NCBI GenBank assembly: GCA_027623875.1
Contig: JAQBUS010000108.1
Location: 1 to 5,623 of the forward strand
Direction: 5' to 3'
DNA length: 5,623 nt
Origin: Pseudomonadota bacterium
Lineage (GTDB): Bacteria > Pseudomonadota > Alphaproteobacteria > Rhodobacterales > Rhodobacteraceae
Positions 5,575-5,623 of the stretch are shown here, piece after piece. A program made the position numbers and the translations under genes. The notes beneath the pieces are model-generated. The model was not told the DNA's origin. It worked only from the letters and a program-made list of their open reading frames with translations, and searched no databases. The stretch's first letter is position 1; every line of letters begins with the position of its first letter.

Positions 5575-5580
5575 CTCCTT
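5575..5580 (-). promoter_or_regulatory. Strong ribosome binding site of the small convergent gene
   Basis: Read on the - strand this is AAGGAG, a perfect Shine-Dalgarno core, 7 bp before the ATG at 5567. It is the best ribosome binding site in the window and fixes the start of the small protein. Confidence 0.8.
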
Positions 5581-5620
5581 AGAGAAGTTTTCTGATTATT
5601 TTTAAAAACTTTAATCTCTA
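5580..5620 (-). repeat. Imperfect inverted repeat in the leader of the small convergent gene
   Basis: AAGTTTT (5585-5591) is complementary to AAAACTT (5605-5611), and TAGAG (5580-5584) to CTCTA (5616-5620), with a 4-base bulge (5612-5615) and a 13-base loop. If transcribed it would form a hairpin ending at the ribosome binding site. It is AT-rich, and the window ends at 5623, so the promoter and the true leader extent are not visible. Confidence 0.3.
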
Positions 5621-5623
5621 TTA

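Noticed and set aside
5335..5595. An 86-codon + strand reading frame after the structured block.
   Set aside because: It lies antisense to the well-supported small gene at 5379-5567, has no ribosome binding site and starts in AT-rich sequence; its composition is that of an antisense shadow.

Overview
The window looks like chromosomal DNA of a moderately AT-rich alphaproteobacterium (roughly 40% GC by eye). The evidence is the alphaproteobacterial flavour of the proteins: an RpoD C-terminus with GMNADHTLEEVGQQFSVTRER, a RibD deaminase with GGRPHAE, a two-domain RibB with a degenerate RibA-like half, a RibH with NGILTVEN and NKGGGAA, and a small convergent protein of a type I associate with alphaproteobacteria. 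I cannot name a genus from the sequence.

Layout. Bases 2-532 hold the 3' end of rpoD (major sigma factor, cut by the left edge). After a 140-bp AT-rich gap come six genes, all on the + strand: nrdR (673-1140), ribD (1141-2274), riboflavin synthase ribE (2319-2912), ribB fused to a RibA-like domain (2989-4089), ribH (4091-4633) and nusB (4639-5100). Spacing is tight (0, 44, 76, 1 and 5 bp), which fits one operon. A 278-bp gene-free interval follows (5101-5378). Its first ~180 bp are about 53% GC between flanks near 30% and are rich in complementary segments; I read this as a probable structured RNA gene, possibly on the - strand and possibly 6S-like, but unidentified. A small convergent gene on the - strand (5379-5567) closes the window, with a strong ribosome binding site and an AT-rich leader.

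How the genes work together. RibD, RibB, RibH and RibE cover every committed step to riboflavin except GTP cyclohydrolase II: the RibA-like half of the RibB fusion lacks the zinc cysteines, so a working RibA must be encoded elsewhere. The phosphatase step is also not encoded here. NrdR (repressor of ribonucleotide reductase genes) and NusB (antitermination factor) flank the riboflavin genes, a common bacterial grouping. No FMN riboswitch was found before any of the rib genes. The least ordinary parts are the structured intergenic region and the degenerate RibA-like domain.
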